Assembly: GCA_001695595.3 (NCBI GenBank)
Contig: MBPM02000073.1
Location: 186,001 to 250,000 of the forward strand
DNA length: 64,000 nucleotides
Reading direction: 5' to 3'
Source of the DNA: Plasmopara viticola
Lineage: Eukaryota; Oomycota; Peronosporomycetes; Peronosporales; Peronosporaceae
Shown piece by piece: positions 19,976-31,701 of the stretch (positions are counted from its first letter, which is position 1; each line of letters begins with the position of its first letter). The translations under genes were made by a program, and so were the position numbers. The notes under the pieces are model-generated. The model saw nothing but the letters and a program-made list of their open reading frames with translations, was not told the origin of the DNA and made no database searches.

Positions 19976-21296
19976 CACATCAATCAAAAGTCATAATGGA
20001 CACAAAGGTTGACAGTACTGCAAAGCAAAGCTGCAGTCTCTAAACATCATTGAGTTGGCTTAAAGCAGCCCTCGGCTTTCGTCTAGTAAGCTGTGCGTCC
20101 GATTCTAGTTACAAGGGTGTTCAATGCGACCGTGAGAGCCTTTTAATTTATCGTCGATCGGTGGAAGCGCCATTAGATGAGTACAACACATATCGCGACA
20201 ATGCACAATGTTGTATTTCTACAACATATTTCTATCAGGATCTTTGCTCCCGGTTCGGCTTTAGAATTGGTCAAAAAATCTCAAAGGTGGTACAGCTGCT
20301 TAAGCTGATGCAATGATTAAGATGACTGTCGGTCTACTTAGGATGCTATTCATTTCCGATCGTAGCTTAAAGGAATGATGCAATTGCATCGCATAATAAC
20401 GAATTACTACTTGCTATTTCTTTAAAGTAAGAGACATTGCTAGATATTTTTAGACGGCATTGGTCTCCTTGAAGTACCGTTTAGTGGATAGAATCGAGAT
20501 GATGTGTTTGCTATCAAGTAGTAAAGACAACGAATACTTCCCAGTATCAGAACGGCCGCTCCCATTTGTCGCATGGACGTCTTGTCGTGTGGACCATATG
20601 TAGATGGTTCATGCGACGAATGGTGATGTGAAGATAAATGTGAGGGCGTACTTTGTAGGACAATGAAAGGCAAAAGGCGCAGTATTATAATGTCGCATTA
20701 AATAGAATTGCTTGATATTTAAGACGGCATTGGACCTCGCGACAGCACGCATAGAATCTAACGGCCTTGCTTAAGTTCGCGTGATCAGGAACATACTACC
20801 GGTATTCCATGTAAACGGAAGCTTTGCAAACATGGATAACCTCTCAGAAATTTAATTCGCCTCATTTCTTTCGCATTGGCAAATTATCGAAGTAAATGAG
20901 GTTTCTGCAGCTCAAACACGGCCAGAAGTAATGGTGATGTGAATATAATGACAACGAAGTGCAAAAGGCGCAGTGGTATAATGTCGCAATAAATAGCAAT
21001 GCTAGAAATTTTCTGACGACCTTGGACCTCGCAACAGGTACCTATGTACGCATAGAATCTAACAACTATGCGAAATTTCGCGTAATCAGGAGTGTACTCC
21101 CGGTTCCATGTACATGAAAGCTTTGCAAACATGGATAGTCCACCAGGAATTTAAATCGTCTCTCTTCTTTCGCATCTTGTCGCTCTCATGTGATCGTTAC
21201 CCATCCTAGTTGGCAAATCATTTCAGTAAATAGAATTTTTGCAGCTCAAGCACGACCAGAAGCCACCATTCTTTTTGCACTGCAAAGTGGTTAAGC
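19976..21296 (+). repeat. Background block with two ~300-bp tandem units
   Basis: No ordinary gene. The non-ATG ~88-codon frame is at 20050-20316 and the palindrome GATGCAATTGCATC near 20377. Tandem unit 1 is about 20630-20930 and unit 2 about 20933-21255. Both run from GGTGATGTGAA to GCAGCTCAA-CACG-CCAGAAG, meaning the promoter/leader of the secreted ORFs is itself the repeated end. It leads directly into the effector-like ORF at 21297. Confidence 0.65.
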
Positions 21297-21584
21297 ATGC
21301 TTCGTTCGTGCGGTTTCGTGCTCATTCTGGCTCCATTCCTGGCCACTAGTAACGGTATTGTGGACGCCAGTCAAGGCGCTCAGCGTCTTCGAAGTAAACT
21401 ACAATAGGAAATTGTCGCAGCAGAAGAAAGGATGGCTTTGGTCATTGTTATTAATGAGTTTAAAAGTAAGCCAAATACGAAAACTGAGACTTTGCCTCTT
21501 GAAGCGCGAGCAAGAAAATTTAACGCTTTGAAAGTGAGAGGATCTAAGAAAGCTGATGCCATACCAAAGACGAAAACAACATGA
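21297..21584 (+). pseudogene. RxLR/EER-like secreted protein, stop at codon 37
   Basis: A 95-codon frame. N-terminus MLRSCGFVLILAPFLATSNG is a signal peptide. Next come QRLRSK (degenerate RxLR-like position), a TAG at 21405-21407, and then AAEERMAL carrying the EER motif typical of the second host-targeting motif in RxLR effectors. A short basic, Lys-rich C-terminus ends KTKTT. Family-wide layout and spacing (signal peptide, x-LR-S, EER about a dozen residues later) support an effector origin. The premature stop makes this copy a likely pseudogene. Other copies: 32053-32282, 36143-36430, 37098-37385(-), 42240-42527(-), 51122-51367(-). Confidence 0.45.
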
Positions 21585-21752
21585 CCTTTTTTCTTTTGTG
21601 GGCGTGCGTCCTCATGAAGTATTGAAACAAATCAGAGATGTCTTCTACAGTCAAATTTTAGCTACTTTTCTCGTGGAGAATAATTCCGGTATTTTATTTT
21701 AGATTTAATTCCCAATAACAAGCAGCTAGGATGCACATTCTTGACACTATTG
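21585..21752 (+). repeat. Background segment left of CopC copy 1
   Basis: 3' flank of the effector-like ORF; the same sequence follows the copies at 32283 and 36430. It ends in CACTATTGGTCCC, the CopC target. Confidence 0.6.
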
Positions 21753-21757
21753 GTCCC

Positions 21758-22124
21758 TATTAGAGGTAACCGGTTACCTTCGGCTTTATTCCGATTTATA
21801 AGGCTTTCTAATACGAGCAGCTGCCCGACGCTATAAACAAACAACGATGCCGTCATGGACAGACATATGGACAGGCGCACTCAAGATGATTGCGCCCTAA
21901 TGGGAAGGTGATTGCGCCCGGATGGGAAGATGATTGCGCCCGTATGGTAAGTCCTTCTCATTGGCTTAGATGTAGCAAAGTAGTTGCGAACTAAGGACCT
22001 TTTAGATACACTCACTTTGTAACTTTCTTTCTTCCTCACACGTGTCTGCGCTCGGTTCTCCCTCGCGCAGTCTCTTCACTACACTCCTCAACTCGTTGCC
22101 TTCGCTCCGCTCACCCTTCTAACA
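21758..22124 (+). repeat. CopC copy 1, 5' LTR
   Basis: A 367-bp LTR. It has the perfect palindrome GGTAACCGGTTACC near its start and three tandem 22-bp repeats with core GATTGCGCCC at 21885-21947. The 3' LTR has only one such unit (26191-26209). The repeats lie in the presumed U3 promoter part; a TATA-like element (TTTAGATACACTCAC) follows. Confidence 0.88.
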
Positions 22125-22136
22125 GGTTATGAGTCC
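22125..22136 (+). other. CopC primer-binding site overlapping the start codon
   Basis: GGTTATGAGTCC adjoins the LTR end CTAACA. It matches the complement of the initiator tRNA-Met anticodon arm (GGGCTCATAACC) with one mismatch, the half-tRNA arrangement known for Drosophila copia. The gag ATG (22129-22131) lies inside it. Confidence 0.6.
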
Positions 22137-25100
22137 AACTATGACCTCGATGCATGACGTCTCAGCCAACGTCGCCATCGACAATTTCAACGGCAACAAC
22201 TATGGAACGTGGAACTGCTACATGCATGGCGTGTTTCTTATCAAAGCCGTGTGGCATGTTGTCAACCGCGAGGTGACTCCGACGTTTGTTGACCCTCGAC
22301 CACGTTGTTGATAACTGCGAGGAGGCGTGGGTTGCGTGGGCGCGTATTAAGACGCTGTACGGCGGATCGCAAAAGGCTGGTCGCATCTACTTGGAGCGAC
22401 AACTCTTAGCATGGGGATGGCAGAAGGTGAAAACGTCCTACATCACAGCATCGGCGCGAAGATGGAGGACGAAGACGTTGCAATCTGCCTTTTGCGAAAT
22501 CTGCCCAAGAATTTCGAGAATGTCGTGCTCAACTTGGAGATCAGCAATGCGGAGTTGACGACTCAGGATGTGGTCAAAGTGCTGACGAATGAGCACATTA
22601 AGTGACAAGGGTCGAAAACTACGACAATTAAGATTGAGGAAGTGGCAAATGCGTCAGCACAGAGAGAGAATATCGCTAGTGCGCATACTGTGGAATGTTG
22701 GGGCATTCGGCGGAGCGGTGCTGGACCAAGCAGAAGGATGATAATCGAAATGCTCGACGCGGCGGCCAAGCTCGTGGATGCGGAGCAAACAACGTTCACT
22801 ATCGACCAAGCGATCAATACGACTACGACCGTGTTGCGTTTGCGGTCTCACTGGAGTGTAGACTTCCAACAAAAAAAAACATGCCTGTAATGTGGGCGAC
22901 CGACAGTGGCGCAACGCATCACATATGCAACAACAAGGACAGATTTACAAGACTCGATGAGAACAATTTTGGCGAACTTTCGGTCGCTGACGGAAAAAAA
23001 GACTGCAATTGAAGGTGTCGGGACCATCATTGAACGCGTGGTTTTGCTAGATGGTATAGAATCCGATATTGAATTTAAGGACGTATTGTTCGTGCCAGCA
23101 ATGAACAAGAATTTGCTTTCGGTGCCACAGATCAACAAGAGCGGCAAGTTTCAGGTGGTATTTGATGGTCCACGCATGGACATAGCATGCAAAGTCTCGA
23201 AATAGGTTGTGGCTACAGCAGATCTTGTGGACAGTCTTTACTGGCTTCGTACTTCCCAGTATTGAGCAAACTCGGCGGTGCGGGGACAAAACCCAATCTA
23301 CATGCAAAAATGGGTCACGCTCCACTCGACATGCTTCGCAAGATGGTTAACGGCGGGATAATCGCGGACGCAAATGTGCCACTAGGTTTTAAGTGACCAA
23401 GGTATGTGTCGAGGGTGTCAATTAGGAAAAATGGTTCAAAAAGCATTTCCTCGCTCTCAAGACAAGCGTCAATATGATACGTTTGAGCTTCTTCACTTCG
23501 ACATATGCGGTCTCATGGAACAAGACTCTATGGGTGGAATTGCTCTTCATTGTCGACGAAGCCAGCGGATGCATGAAGGGTTTTTGCTTAAGGGCCAGAT
23601 CTGAATCCGAAATATGTCTCACAAGCTACATTCTCAAAGGTCAGACGCAATTTATCAAACGAGTCGAGTTTGTGAGACATGATGGAGCGCGACAATCCGC
23701 AACAAATTCGCTCAAGATCTTCTACGGCGATCAGGGTATCGAGCAGCAAGTCACGGTACCATACGCGCATCAAACAAATGGTACAGCTGAGCGGGCCATC
23801 AGAACCATAGTTACTACCGCGCCTTATTGCACTATGCGAAACTTGACAAGTGCTTTTGGAGTGAAGCGGCAATGACAGCAATCTATATCAAGAATCGACT
23901 GTCTCACCCAAGATTTCGAGCAAAACTCCATTTGAAATTGTGTATAAGTACAAGCACCTGCGGGTTTTTGGTTGCCGAACATTTACTCTCACACCAAGAG
24001 TAAAGCGACTCAAGTGGGACCCGAAAGCTCGCGCCGGTATCTTTATAGGCTATCAAGAGTCATCAAAGGCTTATCGAATCTTTCACATCGAGGAAGGACA
24101 AATAATTGTTGATCGTGACGTCAACTTTGATGAATCAAGGCTTGGCTTCACATCTACAAGGCCACCGGCTCATGACAGTGATGACGATGAAATCAATCTT
24201 GATCCGCTCACCATCGATGACAGTGATCCAGTGTACCGAATGAATTTCAAGTCATCCGGACAGCGCAAGAACCGATCATGCGCATATGACGCTAACAATG
24301 ATTCAGCTCTCCCACGCTACGGGTATCACGAGAGTGGACTTGAGGAATCAAGTGCGTCTCAAAGTCTTGACGGACGACGAGCAAAACGCAGATCTGTTGA
24401 GCGAATGACCAGTAATTAAGAAAATGTAGATGAGAAGAGCGAAACAAATGATCATTCGGTGCCACGCGATTTTTGGCATGCAAGCGCCAATGCAGTCGTA
24501 GCTACCGACCTTTCTGAACCATCGAGTTATCAAGATGCGGTTAGTGGACCAGATCAAGTACATTGGCGAAAAGCAGTGCGTGCATAATTGGTTTCTATGC
24601 GAATTCGCAACGTGTTTCGAGCGGCCAAACTCCCAGCAGGACAACATGCCATCGGAACGAAGTGGATTTTCAAGATCAAGCGTAACGCCGACAGATCAAT
24701 TAAAAATACAAGGCGCGTCTCGTCGCAAAAGGGCTCAAACAGCAATATGGCATTGACTACACGAAGACGTTATCGCTCGTGGTCAAGTACGTCACACTAC
24801 GTATGGTGATCAGCTTGACAAAGTATTTCGGATGGCTCCTCGACCAACTTGATGTTGTTACGGCACTCCTCTGTGGTGTCATGAAAGAAGTCGTTTATTG
24901 TGTGGTACCAGAAGGAGTGGTGCTTGAAGGTAATTTCGATTGCTTGGAACTGTTGAAAGCAATTTACGGCCTAAAACAAGCATCACGAGCGTGGAACGAG
25001 ACCGTTGGTGAATTTGAATGCTGCATTTGTTTTCGTGTATCTGCTTTCGACCCGTGCCTCTATATCAAGAACGTCGACGGCCACTGTATCTTGCTACTGG

Positions 25101-26069
25101 TTTATGGGGATGATGTTCTCATCACTGGCAGTTTAGCTGAGCTCATCTCAAAAACTAAAGGGAGTCTCAAGTCACGCTTTGAGATGACGGATAGTGCGCC
25201 TTTGTTCTGGGCATCGAATTTGTGGAGAACGTCGATTGCAGCATCACACTTTGCCGAAAGCGCTATGTCGACGACATTCTCAATCGATTTGGCATGAGTG
25301 ACTGCAAGGCAGCAATGAGTCCGGCTGACTAAAGCTTACAGCTCGTGCCAAGCGCTCCAAATCCAAAGGCCGATGTTCCATTTCGTGAAGCTGTGGGTGC
25401 TTTGATGCATCTAACAACTGCAACGCGTCCAGAGATTGCTTCTGCCGTTGGATATGTATCACGTTCATGGAGAACCCGCAAGCCGAACACTGGATTGCGA
25501 TCAAAAAATTTCTTCGCTACCTTCAAGGAAGCAAGTCGCACGGCATCACATCCAAGGGTGGTGATCAAGTGGATTTCCGTGGATATTCGGATGCAGACTG
25601 GGCTGGCGATCATGCGGACCGCAAGTCAACTTCTGGTTTTACATTTATGTTGATGAGGGCATCTTTGAATCAAAAGAGCAAAAAACAATCTAGCGCTTCG
25701 CTCTCGACCAGCGAAGCTGAATACATCGCACTCAGCTTGGCGAGACAAGAAGGCAAGCGAGTACATCGTCTTCTGTGTGAAATCTTAAGAGCAGCTGGTA
25801 AAGATAGACCAGAACTAATAATATTTGGAGAGAACTAATCATGTATCAAGATGACAAAGAATTCGGTCAACTATGGTCGAGCCAAACACATTGATATCAA
25901 GTATTATCACATTCGTGACAAAGTAAAGCGAGGCGAAGTTAAGCTTCAATATTGCGAGACCTCGGCAATCCTGGCAGATATCATGACAAAGGCACTTCCA
26001 GGACCACGTCTCACTGACCTTATGAGGGCTCTCGGAATCACGCGTGATCGTGTTGAGGGGGAGTATTAG
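22129..26069 (+). pseudogene. CopC copy 1 gag-pol pseudogene
   Basis: Gag starts at 22129 (MSPTMTSMHD...YGTWNCYM). Zinc knuckle CAYCGMLGHSAERC lies near 22681-22722, protease ATDSGATHH near 22895, pre-integrase HAKMGH and CRGCQLGK near 23305-23430, and integrase fragments at 23474-23875 (HQTNGTAERA). The integrase C-terminus is at 23940-24419. RT is at 24535-25297, with LVYGDDVLITG near 25098-25130 (YGDD, not YVDD). RNase H is at 25467-26069 (SDADWAGD, STSEAEYIAL, KHIDIKYYH). Numerous frameshifts and stops break it, for example near 22310, 22605, 23010, 23205, 23397, 24420 and a TAA at ~25836. The last frame ends VEGEY* with the polypurine tract translated and the stop inside the LTR. Confidence 0.88.
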
Positions 26070-26403
26070 AGGTAACCGGCTACCTTCGGCTTTATTCCGG
26101 TTTACAAGGCTTTCCAATACGAGCAGCCGCCCGACGTTTCAAACAAACAACGATGGCGTCATGGACAGACATATGGACAGGCGAACTCAAGATGATTGCA
26201 CCCGGATGGTAAGTCCTCTTGACTGGCTTACATAAATATATGGCTTGGATGTAGCAAAGCAGTTGCGAACTAAGGACCTTATAAATACACTTACTTTGAA
26301 ATCTTCTTTCTTTCTCACAAGTGTCTTTGCTCGTTTCTCCCTCGCGCAGACACGTCACTACACTCCTCAACTCTTTGCTTTTGCTCCGCTCGATCTTCTA
26401 ACA
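26064..26403 (+). repeat. CopC copy 1, 3' LTR
   Basis: A 340-bp LTR starting TATTAGAGGTAACC. It carries a single 22-bp unit, CTTATAAATACACTTAC as TATA-like box, and ends CGATCTTCTAACA. The following background begins with TTCTAACA, which repeats the LTR end and hints at an older CopC remnant at the same site. Confidence 0.88.
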
Positions 26404-26559
26404 GTCCCTTCTAACAAAAGTATAGCACGTATACATCGGTTTCTCGCTAGCTCTTGCTCGTGCTTATGGTGAAGTATGCGTTTATAGGTCCAGGCTCACA
26501 TAAAGCCCGTCCAATGTGTCAAATCAAAGGAGTGAGGCTTTAATAACAATCTACCACAG

Positions 26560-26737
26560 CTCGAGCAATAACTCAGTCAAGTTTGCTAAGTATGGTCAAA
26601 AGGCCGTTTTGCAGTGAAGTCGACGCTGCTCCTTGTGTATTTAAAAAGAGTGTGTTTGAATATTTGGCAAGACTAGTGGCCCTTTGATCGCCATTTACCA
26701 TACTTGAATAGTAAACTTGACCGAGTCATTGCTCGAG
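26560..26737. mobile_element. MITE-like element
   Basis: 178 bp, with terminal inverted repeats CTCGAGCAATAACTCAGTCAA and its partner TTGACCGAGTCATTGCTCGAG. The repeats extend inward through AGTTTGCTAAGTATGG (left) and CCATACTTGAATAG (right). No coding capacity. Confidence 0.55.
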
Positions 26738-27120
26738 ACACGGTAAAGTGCTATTGGAGTCTGTTTGATACACAAGACGGGCTTCATGTGCGCCTGAACC
26801 TCTGGATACTTATTTGTTAGTGAGCTTCACCCGAACAAGCGCAGCGAAAGTTCAATAGCACGTGGCATACTTTCATTAGCAGCGACCGATCACATCAAAA
26901 ATTGGCTTTGTAGCAACAATAAGTCAGACCGCAGTATTTTTTCCATAAAAAAACAAGGCAACAAATTGGAATGAGTAAACCAAAGGACAATATATTTTCC
27001 TGTCACTAAAGAGTACGATACTCGGTTTTGGTTTCTCTTTAGCTTTGGCTTTGAACGAGTCAACCTGTCTTGCTTGCATGGTTTTGATGGTGGATTCCAC
27101 GACATTTGATCCCCGACTCG

Positions 27121-27210
27121 TCAGTGACGATTGCGCGGAGGGGGAGTGCGACCACAATCAGTGGCCAGAAATGTAGCCAGAGTGAGCACGAAACCGCACG
27201 AATGACGCAT
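27121..27210 (-). CDS. Short secreted peptide ORF
   Basis: A 29-codon ORF: MRHSCGFVLTLATFLATDCG signal-peptide-like segment, then a Pro/Arg tail. It is the inverted-duplication partner of 61701-61790 and belongs to the cassette family of 14262-14375. Whether it is translated is unknown. Confidence 0.3.
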   Translation of the reverse strand: MRHSCGFVLTLATFLATDCGRTPPPRNRH

Positions 27211-28581
27211 GCTTCACCACTTGCAGTGCAAAAAGAGTAGTGGCCTCTGGTCGTGCTTGAGCTGCAGAAACTCTATTTACTGAAATGATTTGCCAACTAG
27301 GATGGGTAACGATCACATGAGAGCGACAAGATGCGAAAGAAGAGAGACGATTTAAATTCCTGGTGGACTATCCATGTTTGCAAAGCTTTCATGTTCATGG
27401 AACCGGGAGTAAACTCCGGATTACGCGAAATTCCGCAAAGTCGTTAGATTCTATGCGTACATAGGTACCTGTCGCGAGGTCCAAGGCAGTCAGAAACTTT
27501 CTAGCATTGCTATTTATTGAGCCATAATACCACTACGTCTTTTGCACTTCGTTGTCATTATCTTCACATCACCATTGCTCCTGGTCGTGCTAAAGCTGCA
27601 AAAACCTCATTTACTTCGATAATTTGCCAATGCGAAAGAAATGAGGCGAATTAAATTTCTGGGAGGTTATCCATGTTCGCAAAGCTTTCGTTTACATAGA
27701 ATACCGGTAGTATGTTCCTGATCACGCGAACTTAAGAAAGGCCGTTATATTCTATGCGTGCTGTCGCGAGGTCCAATGCCGTCTTAAATATCAAGCAATT
27801 CTATTTAATGCGACATTATAATACTGCGCCTTTTGCCTTTCATTGTCCTACAAAGTACGCCCTCACATTTATCTTCACATCACCATTCGTCGCATGAACC
27901 ATCTACATATGGTCCACACGACAAGACGTCCATGCGACAAATGGGAGCGGCCGTTCTGATACTGGGAAGTATTCGTTGTCTTTACTACTTGATAGCAAAC
28001 ACATCATCTCGATTCTATCCACTAAACGGTACTTCAAGGAGACCAATGCCGTCTAAAAATATCTAGCAATGTCTCTTACTCCTAAAGTAATAGCAAGTTG
28101 TAATTTGTTGTTATGCGATGCAATTGCATCATTCCTTTAAGCTACGATCGGAAATGAGTAGCGTCCTAAGTAGACCGACAATCATCTTTAACATTGCATC
28201 AGCTTAAGCAGCTGTACCACCTTTGAGATTCTTTGACCATTTCTAGAACTGAATCGGGAGCAAAGATCCTGATAGAAATATGTTGTAGAAATACAGCATT
28301 GTGCATTGTCGCGATTTGTGTTGTACTCATCTAATGGCACTTCCACCGATCGACGATAAATTAAAAGGCTCTCACGGTCGTATTGAACACCCTTGTGACT
28401 AGAATCGGACGCACATCTTACTAGACGGCTACCGAGGGCTGCTTTAAGCCAATTCAATGATTGTTAGAGACTGCAGCTTTGTTTTGCAGTACTGTCAACC
28501 TTTGAGTCCTTTATGACTTTTGATTGATGTGCCATTGAGAGCTTTCCGAGTGCTAGTTTGTTACTCGCGGTTTGACACAGT

Positions 28582-28727
28582 TGTTAACATTACACCGCTG
28601 AATGCATGTTGAACAGGTGGATGGCTTCACAGTAATTACAAGTACGTCACAATTAGTAATTATATATGGTAGCCATTAATTGGTCAGGATAAATATGTTA
28701 CCTTCGGTTTCTACTTTCTTCTCAACA
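28582..28727 (+). repeat. CopD copy 1, 5' LTR
   Basis: Begins TGTTAACATTACACCGC and ends TTCTTCTCAACA. It is nearly the same as the CopA LTR, so CopA and CopD are subfamilies that share regulatory ends. Confidence 0.88.
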
Positions 28728-28740
28728 GGTTAACAGCCGC
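28728..28740 (+). other. CopD primer-binding site (tRNA-Asn anticodon arm)
   Basis: GGTTAACAGCCGC: the first 12 bases are the exact complement of CGGCTGTTAACC, the standard anticodon stem-loop of tRNA-Asn(GUU). It starts at the same tRNA position as the initiator-Met sites in CopC and CopE. CopD copy 2 has the identical site at 60171-60183. Confidence 0.65.
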
Positions 28741-28775
28741 AAACAACAGTCTCGCATCACCACACCGTCACCGCC

Positions 28776-31688
28776 ATGACTACTAAGCGCACCGAAGTCT
28801 CGTAGGAGATGGTAACTACTACCATTGGGAGTTCAACATGAGAATGGCCCTCGCAAGAAAAGGGCTTTTGGGACACATTATGGGCGCGAAGGGCGAGATG
28901 CGAAATAACGGAGACGTGGCTCGTGAATGACGCCAAGGCATTGGGTATAATTGCCCAGGGCGTTGAGATACAACACCAGACAAAGATACGGTCTGCTACT
29001 CGTGCCTTGGAGGCCTGGGGAACGCTTCGCGATTTCTACCATCGTTCCACTTTACACAACCGTGTCACGATGACACGGCGCCTACATGAGTTTAAGAGTG
29101 AGAGTGGCACTCGCATGGTGGAACATCTGGACGCGTTCGATGAGCTGGTCGCGGGACTCCAGATGACGGGAGAGCCGTGGATGAATCAAGACAGCTAGTG
29201 GTGCTTCTGAGCAGCTTGCCGGCGGAATATGAAATAATATCTTCTATCGTGGAGAACGCCAAGGACACCACTCTGATCGAAGTCAAGGAGAAGCTGTTGA
29301 AGGAGTCAGACAGATTACAGAAGAAGGAAGCAAGTGAGAAAGCGTTTCGAGCCACAGACAATGATGGACGGATCAAGGGCAGACGAGGAAGTGGTCGCAA
29401 GATTCACGCGCCACGCAAGGGCGGCGGTTTTCGGGGAAAATGCTTCAATTGTGACCAGACTGGTCATATGAAACGGGACTGCCCGGCTGCTGAAAACCGT
29501 TTCGGAAACCGTTCTAGCGTTAATGACGCAGTGTTTGCTGTGGGGGATGAGCAATCAGTAAGCTGGCTGATCGACAGTGGTGCGACGTCACACATGACCC
29601 CTCACCGAAGTGACTTGATCGACTTCAAGCAACTCAAAGACGATATCAAGGTAACAATTGCAGATGGCAGATAGTTACGCGTCGAAGGAGCTGGAACGGT
29701 GAAGCTTATCGGCTTAGATGGAAGACGCATATCGATGATGGAAGTGCTGCTTATCCCTGGACTTGACAGACGTCTACTGTCGGTGGGAAAGCTTGCCAAA
29801 CGCGGACTAAGTGTGGAGTTTCACCGTGCTTCGTGCATCATTTGGGACAAGAACGAAGCTTTGGCAACTGGGACAAGAAATGGGAAAGCTTACACACTGG
29901 ATTGTCAGCAAGAGGAGGCACGATTGGTGCAATACTCGGGAGCTGATAGTCAGTGGGAGTTATGGCACGCTCGTATGGGACATCCAAGTGAGGACGTTTA
30001 AGTGAAGACTATGCGATCCATAGAAGGTATTCCTGCGCTAAAACTAGGTATCAAGACCCTGTGTGGTGGATGCATGAAGGGCAAGCAGACGATCGAAGCC
30101 TTTCCAGGACGCTCCATGACAAAGACATCACGTGTATTGAAATTAGTTCACACAGACGTGATGGGACCCATGAAGACACTTTCAAAAGGAGGTGCTAAAT
30201 ACATTTTGACATTTTTGGATGATTATTCACGATATGTGGTGGCTTACTTTGTGGCAAAGATGAGTGAAGTTGCCGACAAGATCAAGATGTTCAAAGCACT
30301 GCATGAGAATCAGTGGGGAACCCGTGTCAAGTGCCTGCGTTCGGTCAACGGAACGGAGTTTGTCAGGTGAAGCTGGACGAGCGTGAAGTGGGCGGCATTT
30401 ATGAGACACACCCGCCCAAACAAATAAAAGTGTTACACGTGGCCAAAGACATCGATGAAAGTGCTGTGTCCGGGCCGACAGAACACCAACAAGATCAAGA
30501 TGAACTTATGGAGTGTGAAGGAGAAGATGAAATTCCAGATGCTCCAATGAATGAGGAGGAGTCCGACACAAATGTGTCAAGGGTCGAGATGCTTCGATAG
30601 CCGACCTCAGTACACTCTGAACTGATAGAGTACAGAACTCCTACACTGGATACACATGAAGATCGATTGGTATTTCGACCGCTAGTGGAACTTTCAAGGC
30701 GTACATATGAACCAATGTTGTTGCTGGAAAACGGATCAGATGCCGATAAAAGTCTGGGAGGAAGCGAAGGACCACCATTTCCAAAGCGTGCAAGGATTGA
30801 TGAAGACGGCCTGATAGCTGAAGCTATTCTCGCTTACGCTGTGAGTGTTGGTGAAGAATCAGACTTGCCTACCACGTATGCGCAGGCAATGTCTAGTGAC
30901 GAGGCAGAACAGTGGCGACAAGCGATGGACGCCGAATTACATTCGCATCACAAGAGCAAAACATGGACACTCGTTCCACGAGAATCAATTGGACGTACGA
31001 TTGGATGCCGCTAAGTCTTTGCTAAGAAGCGTGACCAGAATGGATGTGTTGTGCGCGCATACATCGTAACAAAACTGTCTCGATTTCTCGAGAATCCAGG
31101 GTTACCACATTGAAACGCCGCAATTCGTGTATTGCGCTACTTAAATTCGACACGTCCTAATGGGATCGTTTACCAAAGAGGGACGGGAAAGGTGATTGTT
31201 GCAGCTTTTTCGGATGCTGACTGGGGTAGCAACACCGATGACAGATGGTCTATCTCAGGTGTGCTGATCAACATTGGTAAAGCTCCGTTGTATTCAAGTC
31301 CAAGTATCAGAAAACCGTTGCACTAAGTTCCGCAGAAGCAGAGTATATGGCGCTAAGCTTGTGCACACAAGAAGTACTTTGGGCGCGCGCAATGCTCAAG
31401 GACATGGGTCAAGAACAAGTGGGAGGCACGCAAATATGGGAAGACAATCAAGGTGCGATAGCTTTGGCAAACAACGCGGGCTACCACGCACGTACAAAGC
31501 ACGTGGACATCAGACATCACTTTATTCGGGAGAACGTTCAGCATGGATTACTCAAGATTGGCTACATTGATACAAGGATTCAGCTTGCAGATATGCTAAC
31601 CAAGGCGCCTGGAACCAAGATGCTGAAGTATCTGCGCGAAGCCTCCGGAATCAAGACCAAGTCAGCAACAAAGGACACACAGCATTAG
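28776..31688 (+). pseudogene. CopD copy 1 gag-pol pseudogene
   Basis: Gag ATG at 28776 with a frame break within 30 bases (TAG after EVS). Gag continues at 28923-29198 and 29177-29674, with zinc knuckle CFNCDQTGHMKRDC near 29440-29480 and protease DSGATSHMT near 29572. Stops at 29672-29674 (ADGR*) and 29998-30000 (SEDV*) follow. Integrase starts at 30002 and is cut after NGTEFV near 30365 by a deletion of several hundred bases. A second deletion near 31058 removes the RT core including YVDD. RNase H remains at 31132-31688 (FSDADWGSN, SSAEAEYMAL, DNQGAI, KHVDIRHHF) with a small frameshift near 31290. Most stops are shared with copy 2. Confidence 0.9.
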
Positions 31689-31701
31689 CGGTGAGTAGGA
31701 G

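Larger units (their letters stand above)
21758..26403 (+). mobile_element. CopC copy 1, Ty1/copia retrotransposon
   Basis: 5' LTR 21758-22124, primer-binding site 22125-22136, coding region, polypurine tract GTTGAGGGGGAG (26052-26063), 3' LTR 26064-26403. A perfect 5-bp target duplication GTCCC stands at 21753-21757 and 26404-26408. The coding region is heavily degraded. The LTR begins TATTAGAGGTAACC and ends CTTCTAACA, so the termini deviate from TG...CA at the 5' end. Confidence 0.92.
26409..28581 (-). repeat. Background block, left arm of the inverted duplication
   Basis: Sequence order matches 62501 back to 60330. It contains a MITE (26560-26737), the VES..KTMQARQ frame (26924-27157, minus), a secreted-peptide ORF (27121-27210, minus), the two tandem ~300-bp units (27300-27900), the palindrome GATGCAATTGCATC near 28118, and the ~88-codon non-ATG frame (28188-28457, minus). 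No ordinary gene. Confidence 0.7.

Noticed and set aside
20440..20673. 77-codon minus-strand frame repeated at 27833, 39440(-) and 60845(-)
   Set aside because: Moves with the repeat and shows no domain; no evidence for coding.
26092..26370. 92-codon ORF across the CopC LTR, duplicated at 62474-62818
   Set aside because: It lies within the LTR and flank on the antisense strand; conserved only because the region is duplicated.
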